Source: Alphaproteobacteria bacterium (lineage in GTDB: Bacteria; Pseudomonadota; Alphaproteobacteria; Sphingomonadales; Kordiimonadaceae). Taken from it: a stretch of 64,000 nt of DNA. The first letter of the stretch is position 1; each line of letters starts with the position of its first letter. The stretch is taken from assembly GCA_013372975.1 (NCBI GenBank), contig JABXIS010000006.1, positions 1 through 64,000 on the forward strand, given 5' to 3'. The position numbers and the translations under genes were made by a program. Shown here one piece after another: positions 34,706-43,451 of the stretch. Under the pieces are notes generated by a model, which worked only from the letters and a program-made list of their open reading frames with translations, did no database searches and was not told the origin of the DNA.

Positions 34706-34844
34706 TACAAATTCCGCTTTTTCGATTCCCCGTAAGCATGAAGGTAGTGCGCTCACAAGTAGTTACAATTGTAGGCATTTATTTACTGGGAATTCAGCCA
34801 TCGCGCAGTATGATACAGCATCTGAAGCCCGGAGACTAAAATTC

Positions 34845-35165
34845 GTGATTAAGGCGCTGAACATTGCAAGTCAGGGGTTACAACAGGCAGAACGCCGTGC
34901 AACTGACTTGGCATCCAAGATTTTGGAGAGCACTGCCTCAAAGGCTTCGTTCACCCTTGACACCGCCGAAGATGCTGGACAGACGCAAACCGTTAAGGCA
35001 TCACCTGCGACCCCCGCGAATGCCGTTGGCTATTCTGACCTTCTGCAACATATGGTGGATCTCAAGGCAGAAGAACATTCATTCAAGGCCAACGCGACCG
35101 TATTCAAGCGCCTTGATGAAACCTATGACGACGCCCTAGGCTCACTATTGAATGAAGAAGGCTGA
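34845..35165 (+). CDS. Miniature flagellar rod/hook-like protein, 106 aa
   Basis: The N-terminal KALNIASQGLQQAERRATDLA resembles the D0 helix of flagellar rod/hook proteins (usually ALxxAxSGLxAAxxRxDxxANNIAN), but the NNIAN signature is lost. The C-terminal DLLQHMVDLKAEEHSFKANATVFKRLDET resembles the closing helix of FlgB/FlgC/FlgE-type proteins (E/DLxxMxxxQxAYxANxKV). The middle is a short Ala/Pro/Thr-rich linker, so the assembly core domain is absent. GTG start with GGAG ten bases upstream. It stands alone, between a DsbA-family gene and moaA, and 7 kb from flgL/flgK. Its export and role are uncertain. Confidence 0.65.
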   Translation: MIKALNIASQGLQQAERRATDLASKILESTASKASFTLDTAEDAGQTQTVKASPATPANAVGYSDLLQHMVDLKAEEHSFKANATVFKRLDETYDDALGSLLNEEG

Positions 35166-35229
35166 AACTAAGCCATCGTTCACAATCAGATGACTTGACC
35201 TTTGCACACTTCCGCACAACATTGGCCTC

Positions 35230-36258
35230 ATGCCAGACACAAGCAAACAAATCTCTGCCCCAAACAAGCTAACCGACACTTTCGGCCGGAAGATCAGCTA
35301 TGTACGCCTGTCAGTAACTGACAGATGTGATCTCAGGTGTACCTATTGCATGGCCGAGGAAATGACCTTCCTTCCCAAGGCTGACGTGTTAACGCTTGAA
35401 GAACTGCATCTGCTTTCCGAAGCCTTCATGGACAGGGGCGTGCGCAGGATCAGGCTCACAGGCGGTGAACCGCTAGTCCGAAAAGGCATTATGTGGTTGA
35501 TAGAAAGGCTAGGCGAGGACGTTGCTCATGGTCGCCTGGACGAAGTTACTCTCACCACGAACGGAACCCAGTTGCCTCATATGGCACATGACTTATATCG
35601 GGCCGGTGTCCGCCGTGTGAATGTATCACTTGATACCCTGGATCCCGTCCTTTTCAGAAGCATCACGCGCCGAGACAGACTTGATCAGGTTCTTGAGGGC
35701 ATCCGAGCGGCAAAGGAAGCGGGCCTTGAAGTTAAGATCAATACCGTTGCGCTTAAAGGCCTGAATGATCTGGAAATACCCACGCTTGTTTCCTGGTGTA
35801 TCGACGAAAAACTAGATCTCACCCTGATCGAGACAATGCCTCTGGGCGAAGTGGAAGAACATAGGGAAGATCGCTATCTTCCATTAACAGCCCTTTTGCC
35901 CAGCCTTACGGAGAAATTCCGGCTAACACCAAGCGCACACAAGACGGGTGGCCCTGCCCGCTACTATAGAATGGGCGAAACCGGAAATCGGCTGGGATTG
36001 ATCACCCCGCTAACCGGCAACTTCTGCGACGGTTGCAACCGGGTACGTGTAACCTGCACAGGACGCATATATATGTGTCTGGGGCAGGACAACCATGTTG
36101 ATTTGCGAACAGCCCTCAGATCAAATGATCCAGACAGCGCATTGGATACCGCGCTAGGCACAGCCATGATCGAAAAACCCAAAGGACATGACTTTGAAAT
36201 GGCGGACGGTCAGATGCGTGGCACAGTCGGCCGCCACATGAGCCAAACAGGTGGTTAA
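35230..36258 (+). CDS. moaA: GTP 3',8-cyclase MoaA
   Basis: A 342-residue radical-SAM enzyme for the first step of molybdenum-cofactor synthesis. VTDRCDLRCTYCMAEE holds the three Cys for the SAM-binding 4Fe-4S cluster; RLTGGEPLVRKG follows; the C-terminal cluster Cys residues are in NFCDGCNRVRVTCTG; the protein ends in Gly-Gly, required in the family. No clear ribosome site precedes ATG 35230, so translation may be leaderless or the start slightly different. It is apart from the xdhC/MocA pair at 5 kb. Confidence 0.96.
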   Translation: MPDTSKQISAPNKLTDTFGRKISYVRLSVTDRCDLRCTYCMAEEMTFLPKADVLTLEELHLLSEAFMDRGVRRIRLTGGEPLVRKGIMWLIERLGEDVAHGRLDEVTLTTNGTQLPHMAHDLYRAGVRRVNVSLDTLDPVLFRSITRRDRLDQVLEGIRAAKEAGLEVKINTVALKGLNDLEIPTLVSWCIDEKLDLTLIETMPLGEVEEHREDRYLPLTALLPSLTEKFRLTPSAHKTGGPARYYRMGETGNRLGLITPLTGNFCDGCNRVRVTCTGRIYMCLGQDNHVDLRTALRSNDPDSALDTALGTAMIEKPKGHDFEMADGQMRGTVGRHMSQTGG

Positions 36259-36351
36259 TGGCATGCAGACAACTTCCTGGTACCGCTGAAATATCCACTC
36301 GCGATTTATCGAATTTTCCCTATACTCGCTGACCAAGAGGGATTTGACTGT

Positions 36352-37110
36352 ATGAAAATAGCGATTATTGCCAGCGAGTTTGGCGAAGCCAGCAAAGCTG
36401 CACAATTATTACGGAACCGATACAAGGCTGTTAGCACAAGCGAAGCAGACGTGATCATTGCGCTTGGCGGTGACGGTTTCATGCTGCAAACCCTGCATGC
36501 CTATATGGGCAAGAATATCCCCATTTTCGGCATGAACAAGGGGACCGTTGGTTTTCTGATGAACGAGTATAACGACGAAGAGCTACTTGATCGCCTTCAG
36601 AAAGCTGACAGCTTTACGCTTCACCCGCTCAGAATGCGCGCCACTCGGTGTGACGGCGAAGTGGTTGAATATCTGGCGATCAATGAAGTGTCCCTGCTGC
36701 GGGAGACACGTCAGGCTGCCAATATCAGGATCGCGATTGATGGCAAGGTAAGGCTCCCGGAGTTGGTTGGTGACGGCGTCCTGGTTGCAACACCGGCTGG
36801 CAGCACGGCTTATAATCTGTCTGCTCATGGGCCGATCATTCCGCTTGGTTCTGACCTTCTGGCCCTGACGCCCCTTTCCGCCTTCCGGCCACGTCGTTGG
36901 CGCGGGGCCTTGTTGCCACATCATGTATGCGTGAGCTTCACGATCAACCAACCACAGAAGAGGCCGGTATCTGCGGTGGCAGATATGCATGAAGTCAGGG
37001 ATGTCCGACATGTAGTTGTGGAAGAAGCCCGCGATGTCTCACTTACCTTATTGTTTGATGCTGAACACACATTGGCCGAGCGCATCTTTACCGAACAGTT
37101 CGCCTACTGA
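36352..37110 (+). CDS. nadK: NAD kinase
   Basis: A 252-residue ATP-NAD kinase that makes NADP. Seen: [17 protein letters not shown] (the GGDG loop), [24 protein letters not shown] (NE-motif binding NAD ribose), and [25 protein letters not shown]. Compact alphaproteobacterial form without N-terminal extension. It lies 93 bases after moaA on the same strand; about 80 bases separate it from the next gene. Confidence 0.96.
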   Translation: MKIAIIASEFGEASKAAQLLRNRYKAVSTSEADVIIALGGDGFMLQTLHAYMGKNIPIFGMNKGTVGFLMNEYNDEELLDRLQKADSFTLHPLRMRATRCDGEVVEYLAINEVSLLRETRQAANIRIAIDGKVRLPELVGDGVLVATPAGSTAYNLSAHGPIIPLGSDLLALTPLSAFRPRRWRGALLPHHVCVSFTINQPQKRPVSAVADMHEVRDVRHVVVEEARDVSLTLLFDAEHTLAERIFTEQFAY

Positions 37111-37191
37111 GCCTATCGGCTTATCGCTATTTGGGCGACAACGGCCTCAAAAGATTTTAGGCCCACGCTAGGCCAATCAGGGGAGAATATT

Positions 37192-38688
37192 ATGAAAATC
37201 AAGCAATTATTGCAGGGCTTGGCACTGATAGCACTCATCGCTGTTCCAGCCAGCGCAGACGAGAAGAACAGCCACTCAGTAGAAGCACCCCAAGTTTACG
37301 AGACGGAAAAGTCTGGCACTTTCGGCGGAGAGAAAGTCCGCTATAAAACCATCGCCGGTGAGACCCACTTGAAGAACGATAAGGGTGAGGCCACCGCATC
37401 CATCTTCTCCACTACATACCTGCGAACTGACGTGAAAGATGTGGCTGAACGGCCTGTATTCTTCATCTTCAATGGAGGGCCGGGTTCTGCCAGCGTGTGG
37501 CTGCACCTGGGCGTCTATGGCCCCAAGCGCGTCGCCGTGCCGTCCGACGCCAAAGACGATGGGGCAGCTCCTTTCCGTCTGGTAGACAATCCGCTTTCCA
37601 TTCTTGATTTGGCCGACATGGTATTTATCGACCCGGTAGGGACTGGCTATAGCCGTGCAGTTGGCGAAGGCGAAGGAAAAGACTTCTGGGGCATAAAAAA
37701 AGATGCCCAGTCGATCGCCGAATTCATTCGCCTTTGGCTGGTAAAACATAACCGCTGGAATTCACCTAAATACCTCTCCGGCGAAAGCTATGGCACAACT
37801 CGCGCTGCCGCGCTTCTGGATGAACTGCAGGGTGGCTGGACCGATATTGCGGTGAACGGCATCGTGTTTGTGTCTTCCATTCTGGATTTCCAGACTGCAC
37901 GATACCAGCCAGGCAACGACACCCCTTACATTTCTTATCTTCCAACGATGGCGGCCACGGCGTGGTACCACGGCAAGATAGACAAAGCGGGGCGCACACT
38001 TGAGGGCTTTATCGATGAAGTGCGGGCCTTCACCCTTGGGGAATATGCAAGTGCGCTTCTGCTAGGAAACCGTCTGCCTGAAAGCTCCTTCAACACAGTT
38101 GCCGACAAAGTGGCCGCCTATACCGGCCTTCGGACCCAATATGTGAAAAACGCCAACTTGCGTATCAACAACATGCGCTTCATGAAGGAATTATTGCGCG
38201 ATGAGGGGTACGCTGTGGGCCGATTGGATAGCCGCTATAAAGGCCGGGACTATGAAGGCACTGGCGCTACCTTTGACAATGATCCATCTGGCTACGGTAT
38301 TGACGCTGCCTACACCGCAGGCATCAACCACTATATGAAAAATGATCTAGGCGTAGATATCGAGCGCAAATATCAGGTTCTGTCGGGTACACCTGGACGC
38401 CACTGGGCTGAACCACGTGAACGTGGCTATAGCGAAGGCTATCCAAATGTGGCACCACACGTTGGTACCGCCATGCGCGAGAACAGAGATTTCAGAGTGA
38501 TGCTGGCCAGCGGCTATTATGATTTGGCAACGCCCTTCTTCGCTAGCGACAACACATTCAATGCCAACGGCATTGATACAAGCCGTGTAACATTCACATA
38601 CTATGAAGCCGGCCACATGATGTATGTGCACGAACCGTCGCTTGAACAATTTGTGAAAGATGTTAGGGCCTTTCTTGGCCCACGATAA
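37192..38688 (+). CDS. Secreted S10 serine carboxypeptidase-like peptidase
   Basis: A 498-residue exported peptidase. The signal peptide (MKIKQLLQGLALIALIAVPASA) ends at about residue 22. The alpha/beta-hydrolase core has FIFNGGPGSASVWLHLG (oxyanion region), LSGESYGTTRAAALL with the nucleophilic Ser, GYYDLATPFFASDNTF with the catalytic Asp, and YEAGHMMYVHEP with the catalytic His. It should remove C-terminal residues from peptides in the periplasm or outside the cell. Full family length. Confidence 0.92.
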   Translation: MKIKQLLQGLALIALIAVPASADEKNSHSVEAPQVYETEKSGTFGGEKVRYKTIAGETHLKNDKGEATASIFSTTYLRTDVKDVAERPVFFIFNGGPGSASVWLHLGVYGPKRVAVPSDAKDDGAAPFRLVDNPLSILDLADMVFIDPVGTGYSRAVGEGEGKDFWGIKKDAQSIAEFIRLWLVKHNRWNSPKYLSGESYGTTRAAALLDELQGGWTDIAVNGIVFVSSILDFQTARYQPGNDTPYISYLPTMAATAWYHGKIDKAGRTLEGFIDEVRAFTLGEYASALLLGNRLPESSFNTVADKVAAYTGLRTQYVKNANLRINNMRFMKELLRDEGYAVGRLDSRYKGRDYEGTGATFDNDPSGYGIDAAYTAGINHYMKNDLGVDIERKYQVLSGTPGRHWAEPRERGYSEGYPNVAPHVGTAMRENRDFRVMLASGYYDLATPFFASDNTFNANGIDTSRVTFTYYEAGHMMYVHEPSLEQFVKDVRAFLGPR

Positions 38689-38694
38689 ATGCAA

Positions 38695-38734
38695 ATATAA
38701 AATGGGGCGCGGCAAATTCCTGCCTGCGCCCCAT
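38695..38734 (-). terminator. Terminator between convergent S10 peptidase and histidine kinase genes
   Basis: ATGGGGCGC pairs with GCGCCCCAT across a 15-base loop. On the minus strand it is followed by TTTATATTT, so it should end the histidine-kinase transcript. Confidence 0.65.
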
Positions 38735-38759
38735 CTCCCGTCCCTTTAACAGGGTTTTA

Positions 38760-40472
38760 TCAGATGTAATCGGAATCCATATTGCGGCCATCAGAGACAG
38801 GCAGGAGCACGGTGAAGCGACTTCCTGCACCAACAGTGCTTTCCAGAGTAATGTCTCCCTCCATCTTACGAGCGAGCTCACGGCTAATATGCAACCCGAG
38901 CCCGGTTCCTTCCTGGGTGCGGGAATAGATATGCTCGGTAACCTGATGGAACTTCTCGAACACATGCTCTGCGTGCTCTTCTGAAATACCAATACCAGTA
39001 TCCCAAACGGTAATCGCGACCTTGCCCAGGTGTTCTTGCGCTTCAACCTCCAGGCCGATGGCCCCACCTTCGGGTGTAAACTTGATGGCATTTGACAGGA
39101 GATTTACAAGAATCTGCGTTGTTCGGCGATCATCAGCCTTAACGCAAAGATCTGTCACAACATCCAAGCCGGAGACCTCTAGCCTTTTCTGGCGGGCGGC
39201 ATCGATATTCATGTGCACGGCCTTCGTCAGAAGCTGGCCAAGCTCTTGCTCATCAATGTTCAGTGACAGCCCACCACTTTCGATTACCGCGACATCCAGG
39301 ATATCGTTGATCAACCCGAGGAGATGCTGACCTGATTTTCGAATATCGGTCGCGTACCCGACATAGGCAGTGTCGAGGTCGCCAAATGTTTCGCTTTCAA
39401 AAGCTTCAGCAAAGCCGATAATTGCATTCAATGGGGTCCGCAACTCATGGCTCATTGCGGCGAGAAACTCGTTTTTTGCACGCAAAGCAGTTGTTGCCTG
39501 CTCAGTTGCTTCGTCCAGCGCCATATTCTTGCGGGTAAGCTCTTTCAGAAGCGTCTCTAGATTGCGCCTGATATGCTCGGCCTCCGCCGCTTGCACATAG
39601 CGGGCGGTGACATCCATACCAACACCGCGATAACCGCGAAAGTCGCCGCTCTGCCGATCAAAAACAGGCACAGCCGACAGGTGAAATTTCATCTCCCCGC
39701 CAGAGGGCTCTGTAATCACAAAAAGCTGTTCTCTAAAGGGCTTGCGCATACGGATCGCCTGCGCCCCTTCAAATCGCTTCTCCAGATTTTCCTCAAATCG
39801 ACCAAACTGTTCGAACTTGGACCCGATAAACAGGGAAGCGGGCTGACCAACGATGGCAGTAAACCGCTCTGAAAGAGACCTGATCCGCATATCGGCATCA
39901 CATTCAAAAAACCAGTCCGAACTGGCGCGAGCAAAGTCCTGAAAGCGCGCTTGCGTCCGGTTTGCCTCTTCAATTCCCCGCACCTGCACGGTCACGTCTT
40001 CGTATGTCCCGGCGATTGCAATAATTTCACCGCGCTCATTCTTCACCGGCGTGTGGCGACCAAGAAACACGCGGTCGCGCCCCGAAATAGAAACGATTTC
40101 CTCGGCCCGAACAGTCGTTTCACACGCAAGTACGTCATCAATTACCGGTTTCAAGGATGGGACAGCATAACGCCCAAGATATTTGCTTTCTCCCGGCGCC
40201 AGGGTTACATCCCCAAGGGCATTATCCAATGTTTTATAGTGATCATTTAAATGGATAACCGTTCCATCCAGCGCACAAACATAAAACGGCAGGGATTCAT
40301 CTACCAAAATGCGGGAAACAAGCCCAAGCACTTGCTCATTCGCAGCAAAATCATGGTTATCTTCGCGCGAGATGCTGGCACCAAATGCGCTTTCTGCTGA
40401 TTCCGCACCAATGTCCCCACGGCGCCCAGCAAAACTGACGACATTGTCGTCCTTTGGTTTTTCCATTGTCAT
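38760..40472 (-). CDS. PAS-PAS sensor histidine kinase
   Basis: A 570-residue soluble (no membrane helix) hybrid-less histidine kinase. Two PAS domains: about 50-165 (LPFYVCALDGTVIHLNDHY ... IAGTYEDVT) and about 175-295 (SSDWFFECDADMRIRSLSERF ... RGVGMDVTAR). A coiled-coil linker leads to HisKA with the phosphorylated His342 in AAMSHELRTPLNAIIGF. The ATPase domain has ILVNLLSNAIKFTPEGG (N box), VWDTGIGIS (G1) and GTGLGLHIS (G2). ATG 40472 follows GAGGA. It lies 44 bases after the DUF2336 gene and is likely co-transcribed. No response regulator is adjacent. Confidence 0.93.
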   Translation of the reverse strand: MTMEKPKDDNVVSFAGRRGDIGAESAESAFGASISREDNHDFAANEQVLGLVSRILVDESLPFYVCALDGTVIHLNDHYKTLDNALGDVTLAPGESKYLGRYAVPSLKPVIDDVLACETTVRAEEIVSISGRDRVFLGRHTPVKNERGEIIAIAGTYEDVTVQVRGIEEANRTQARFQDFARASSDWFFECDADMRIRSLSERFTAIVGQPASLFIGSKFEQFGRFEENLEKRFEGAQAIRMRKPFREQLFVITEPSGGEMKFHLSAVPVFDRQSGDFRGYRGVGMDVTARYVQAAEAEHIRRNLETLLKELTRKNMALDEATEQATTALRAKNEFLAAMSHELRTPLNAIIGFAEAFESETFGDLDTAYVGYATDIRKSGQHLLGLINDILDVAVIESGGLSLNIDEQELGQLLTKAVHMNIDAARQKRLEVSGLDVVTDLCVKADDRRTTQILVNLLSNAIKFTPEGGAIGLEVEAQEHLGKVAITVWDTGIGISEEHAEHVFEKFHQVTEHIYSRTQEGTGLGLHISRELARKMEGDITLESTVGAGSRFTVLLPVSDGRNMDSDYI

Positions 40473-40516
40473 GACAGGTTCCTCCCCGAGCCCGGCATCT
40501 GCCCCACAGCTTGCCG

Positions 40517-41635
40517 CTACCCTACCCTTTCCAATTCTTCTATGGCTTCCTGATAGGCGCTGTCCCGCTGCCAAACCTGAAGCGCGCCTCGCGCATTGGC
40601 CTCAGAGGTTGCATCAAACAGCGCTAAAATATCCTTGATAACCCCCGGCGACTTGGCATTTCCGCCTTCGCGCGCCTGAACCACAAGCAGATAAATACTT
40701 GTGAACTGGTTCCGATCCACTCCAATCGCTTTGGCCAGAATGGCAAAACTCTCACCGCCCTTGTCTGAGAAAATTCGCCAGGCAGTCCGGAAATTGACAC
40801 CACCAAGCTCTGCAAGGCCCGCCACGAAAACTGCGACCCGCTGCTGACGCAATGCATTCAGGAGAAACTGAACAGACAGTTCCCCGTTTTCCGCCATCCG
40901 GCGCACAAGGCGCTGGGCCCGTACATAGGCGCTCTGTTCCTCGCCCTTATCGACCATCACACTACTGGCAGCCCGTTTCACAGCATGCTCAAAGACAATC
41001 GGATCAACCTGATATTCCTCAAGAATACGCTTCCTAAGAGCGGCTGACACCCACCAATACATTCTGTAGGCCAAGTCGCCCGGCAAATCGGAGCGCTGCA
41101 AAAGCGGCTCCTGAAAGCGATCTACTCTTCGCGATTCAGCCACCAGATATTCCATCGCCCGGCTTGAAAGCTGGCTATCATGGTTATTTAGAAGCGTTTC
41201 CAGAACGTCCTCAGAGCCGTATTCGACAAGCGCATTAGTCACACTCTCGGAAACATCTTCACGCATCGCGATCGCCATCCGATGTTCATCGGTACGCATG
41301 CGAATAATTTCAATAAGGTCAGGGTCTTTGAGGAGCGCACTCTTCTCAAGAAGCGGCCTCGCAATCTCGATATCATCATTTGCAAGCATCTTGGCAATAT
41401 CGGGTAGTTCAACACCTGAGGACGCAAGGGATTGCGACAGTTCTTTCCGAATATCACGCTCAACCTGGCTAACCAATTTGCCCAGGATGTCAGACATCAA
41501 GGCGCGCTCATGCTCGCTCAGGCGGCCGTCATCAGTCAGGAAAAGATCAGTGATATTCTCGACAAGACGCGCTCGTGCATCCGAAGACTTCGTCTTCGCC
41601 AACAAAAGCAGATCCTGAAGCTCCTTACTGACCAC
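40517..41635 (-). CDS. DUF2336 domain protein
   Basis: A 372-residue all-helical protein of the DUF2336 family, found mainly in Alphaproteobacteria. It starts LLLLAKTKSSDARARLVENI; helical HEAT-like repeats follow, e.g. RDIRKELSQSLASSGVELP, LLEKSALLKDPDLIEIIR and YGSEDVLETLLNNHDSQLS. The C-terminal part contains FAILAKAIGVDRNQFTSIYLL. It is probably a cytosolic regulatory or scaffold protein. It is the first gene of an operon with the PAS histidine kinase, a pairing that suggests a signalling role. Molecular function unknown. Confidence 0.88.
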   Translation of the reverse strand: MVSKELQDLLLLAKTKSSDARARLVENITDLFLTDDGRLSEHERALMSDILGKLVSQVERDIRKELSQSLASSGVELPDIAKMLANDDIEIARPLLEKSALLKDPDLIEIIRMRTDEHRMAIAMREDVSESVTNALVEYGSEDVLETLLNNHDSQLSSRAMEYLVAESRRVDRFQEPLLQRSDLPGDLAYRMYWWVSAALRKRILEEYQVDPIVFEHAVKRAASSVMVDKGEEQSAYVRAQRLVRRMAENGELSVQFLLNALRQQRVAVFVAGLAELGGVNFRTAWRIFSDKGGESFAILAKAIGVDRNQFTSIYLLVVQAREGGNAKSPGVIKDILALFDATSEANARGALQVWQRDSAYQEAIEELERVG

Positions 41636-41808
41636 CTATCGTCTCCCGACGCTGAAAAATCTCAAACACAAGAGATCTTGACCCTCAATTGCAGGCAGAA
41701 ACACACCCCTAAGGCGATAAAGGATATAGATTCAGGAATAAGAATCAACACCTTAGAAAATCAACTCATACATCGACAGCCTAATACACGCCCCAAAACA
41801 CTATATAT

Positions 41809-41825
41809 CGAATCATAATGATTCG
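41809..41825. promoter_or_regulatory. 17-bp palindrome CGAATCAT-A-ATGATTCG
   Basis: A perfect palindrome in the DUF2336/histidine-kinase upstream region. On the minus strand a TTGACT lies just upstream and TATATA just downstream, so it would sit between possible -35 and -10 elements (spacing about 21, longer than usual). This is where a repressor would bind. Confidence 0.45.
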
Positions 41826-41880
41826 CAGAGTCAAGATATTGCGATTCGCTTTGTTGATTTTTTTTCGCAAAATATAGTTC

Positions 41881-41898
41881 TGTGACTCCAGAGTCACA
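41881..41898. promoter_or_regulatory. 18-bp palindrome TGTGACTC-CA-GAGTCACA
   Basis: A perfect 8-bp inverted repeat 44 bases past the flavin-reductase stop. It has no adjacent T-run on either strand, so an operator is as likely as a terminator stem. Confidence 0.4.
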
Positions 41899-41942
41899 CA
41901 ACATGGTGCGATAAATTGGGTTATTTCAAAGGAACAGGGAAG

Positions 41943-42437
41943 CTAAAGTGAAGAAATGGTGCCCCAATTCCCGTCGAGATAAAACAAGGGGTCTTTGATA
42001 TTATCAGCGACATGTACTGCTTCAATATTTCCAATGACAATGCCATGACTGCCCGCGTCCAGAATACTCTCGACCGTGCAATCGAACGACACATGAGCAA
42101 AAGGCAAAAGCGGTGCACCCGAAATATCAGTAAACCAGTCTTCTCCCGTAAAACGGTCAGTCTCGGCTTCGCCGGCCATACCCGCAAACCGCATGGCCAA
42201 ATCCTTGTGATCGACGCCAAGAACATTGACACCCATTGCCCGGCCACGGGAGAGTGTATCGAACGTCTGCCCTTGTCGATTAATACAGGCCAGAATACGG
42301 GGAGGCTCCGCCGAAAGCGAAGTCACCGCTGTTGCAGTCAAGCCCGCCCATACATCCCCGTCAGCTGCAGTAATAATGTTTACCGCGCCGCCAAGCCTGC
42401 GCATCCCTTGTTTGAATTCTTCCGCTGAAATTGCCAT
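41943..42437 (-). CDS. Flavin reductase (RutF/HpaC-like)
   Basis: A 164-residue FMN-binding split-barrel protein. Seen: FKQGMRRLGGAVNIITA, WAGLTATAVTSLSAEPPRILACIN (flavin-binding strand region), SRGRAMGVNVLG, and HVSFDCTVESILDAGSHGIVIG with the family's CxV..I..GDH-like segment. Such enzymes supply reduced FMN to two-component monooxygenases, but no monooxygenase is adjacent. ATG 42437 is preferred over an upstream TTG because GGAGAG precedes it. Physiological partner unknown. Confidence 0.9.
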   Translation of the reverse strand: MAISAEEFKQGMRRLGGAVNIITAADGDVWAGLTATAVTSLSAEPPRILACINRQGQTFDTLSRGRAMGVNVLGVDHKDLAMRFAGMAGEAETDRFTGEDWFTDISGAPLLPFAHVSFDCTVESILDAGSHGIVIGNIEAVHVADNIKDPLFYLDGNWGTISSL

Positions 42438-42516
42438 GGCACGTCTCTCCGTTCTGTCGCTCAATCTAGCGACCAGACATCGAATTGCAACGCCAAAGAG
42501 AGCCCCTTGAATCCCG

Positions 42517-43440
42517 CTAGAGGAATTTCAGCAAAGAAAGCTGGGACAAAGAGCTGATCGACCTGTATGAGGCTTCGAGAGCCACCTGATCATTATTCAG
42601 CTTGGTTACCGCTTCCGCGATATCAACGTCTTCAATATCCGCAATGAATTTCTCTAAAAAGACAATTGTGTCCGTGTGCTGCTCATCCACTACTTCCAGG
42701 CGCTCAAATGCAAGTCCGTTGGTTACATGAATCTGACGAACATCATCGATTGCTGTTTCCATGGTCTGCAGCTGAGCCTGCAGAAAATCAAATTGCGTCT
42801 GGGTAAGCTCTCCCTGTAGAGGCCCGCTGCCGCCTTGATCAAACTGATACATATCCAGCAGTTCCTGGAAAATACCTTCACCAAGATCGCTGGCAAGCAA
42901 ACCAAACTCAAGCTCAACACCGTCTGCAATCTTGGCCTCAAACGCGACGCTTCCGTTGTCAAATGCATCGCTCACCGACGCCAAACCATCAAGGTCAACA
43001 AGGCTGTTAACATTCACTGGCTCTGTGCCTGTTTTTGCACCAGAGAACAGATAGGTGCCATCGATATTGGTGTTCAGGGAGTTGCTAACAAACTTGTAGG
43101 TCTGCTCAAGCATCTCTGAGAAACCCTCTGCCTGCCCATTGGCCAGAGTTGTCTGGATCATCTCTTTCATTTTATCCATGGCATCGAGGATACCCTCAAT
43201 CTGCACATCATTGGCATCCAACTTGCCCCGGATGGTATCGATTGTTTGCTGATAGGTTTCCACTCGTGCCTTGAAGGAACGAGAACCAAGAACCGTACCT
43301 GTTTCACCTGCAAGGCCACGATACTCGTCGGTTTTCTTACCGGTGGAAATCTGACGCTGGCCTTCAAACACCTCCTGCTGGTTTTGCATGATAGAACGGA
43401 TCAGGAGCTGCTGTTGCCCAAATGAGGATATGCGTACCAT
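42517..43440 (-). CDS. flgL: Flagellar hook-filament junction protein FlgL
   Basis: A 307-residue hook-associated protein 3. The N-terminal flagellin-like coiled coil (LIRSIMQNQQEVFEGQRQISTGKK) and the C-terminal coiled coil (EAVTKLNNDQVALEASYRSI) that ends LSQLSLLKFL match FlgL. It joins hook and filament outside the cell after export by the flagellar type III system. It lies 11 bases after flgK. No flagellin gene is in the window. Confidence 0.93.
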   Translation of the reverse strand: MVRISSFGQQQLLIRSIMQNQQEVFEGQRQISTGKKTDEYRGLAGETGTVLGSRSFKARVETYQQTIDTIRGKLDANDVQIEGILDAMDKMKEMIQTTLANGQAEGFSEMLEQTYKFVSNSLNTNIDGTYLFSGAKTGTEPVNVNSLVDLDGLASVSDAFDNGSVAFEAKIADGVELEFGLLASDLGEGIFQELLDMYQFDQGGSGPLQGELTQTQFDFLQAQLQTMETAIDDVRQIHVTNGLAFERLEVVDEQHTDTIVFLEKFIADIEDVDIAEAVTKLNNDQVALEASYRSISSLSQLSLLKFL

Positions 43441-43451
43441 CTAGTTTCTCC

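Larger units (their letters stand above)
41636..41942. other. Intergenic region with two palindromes
   Basis: An AT-rich 307-base gap upstream of the DUF2336 gene and downstream of the flavin reductase. It holds two perfect palindromes (41809-41825 and 41881-41898) and no convincing gene. Confidence 0.6.
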
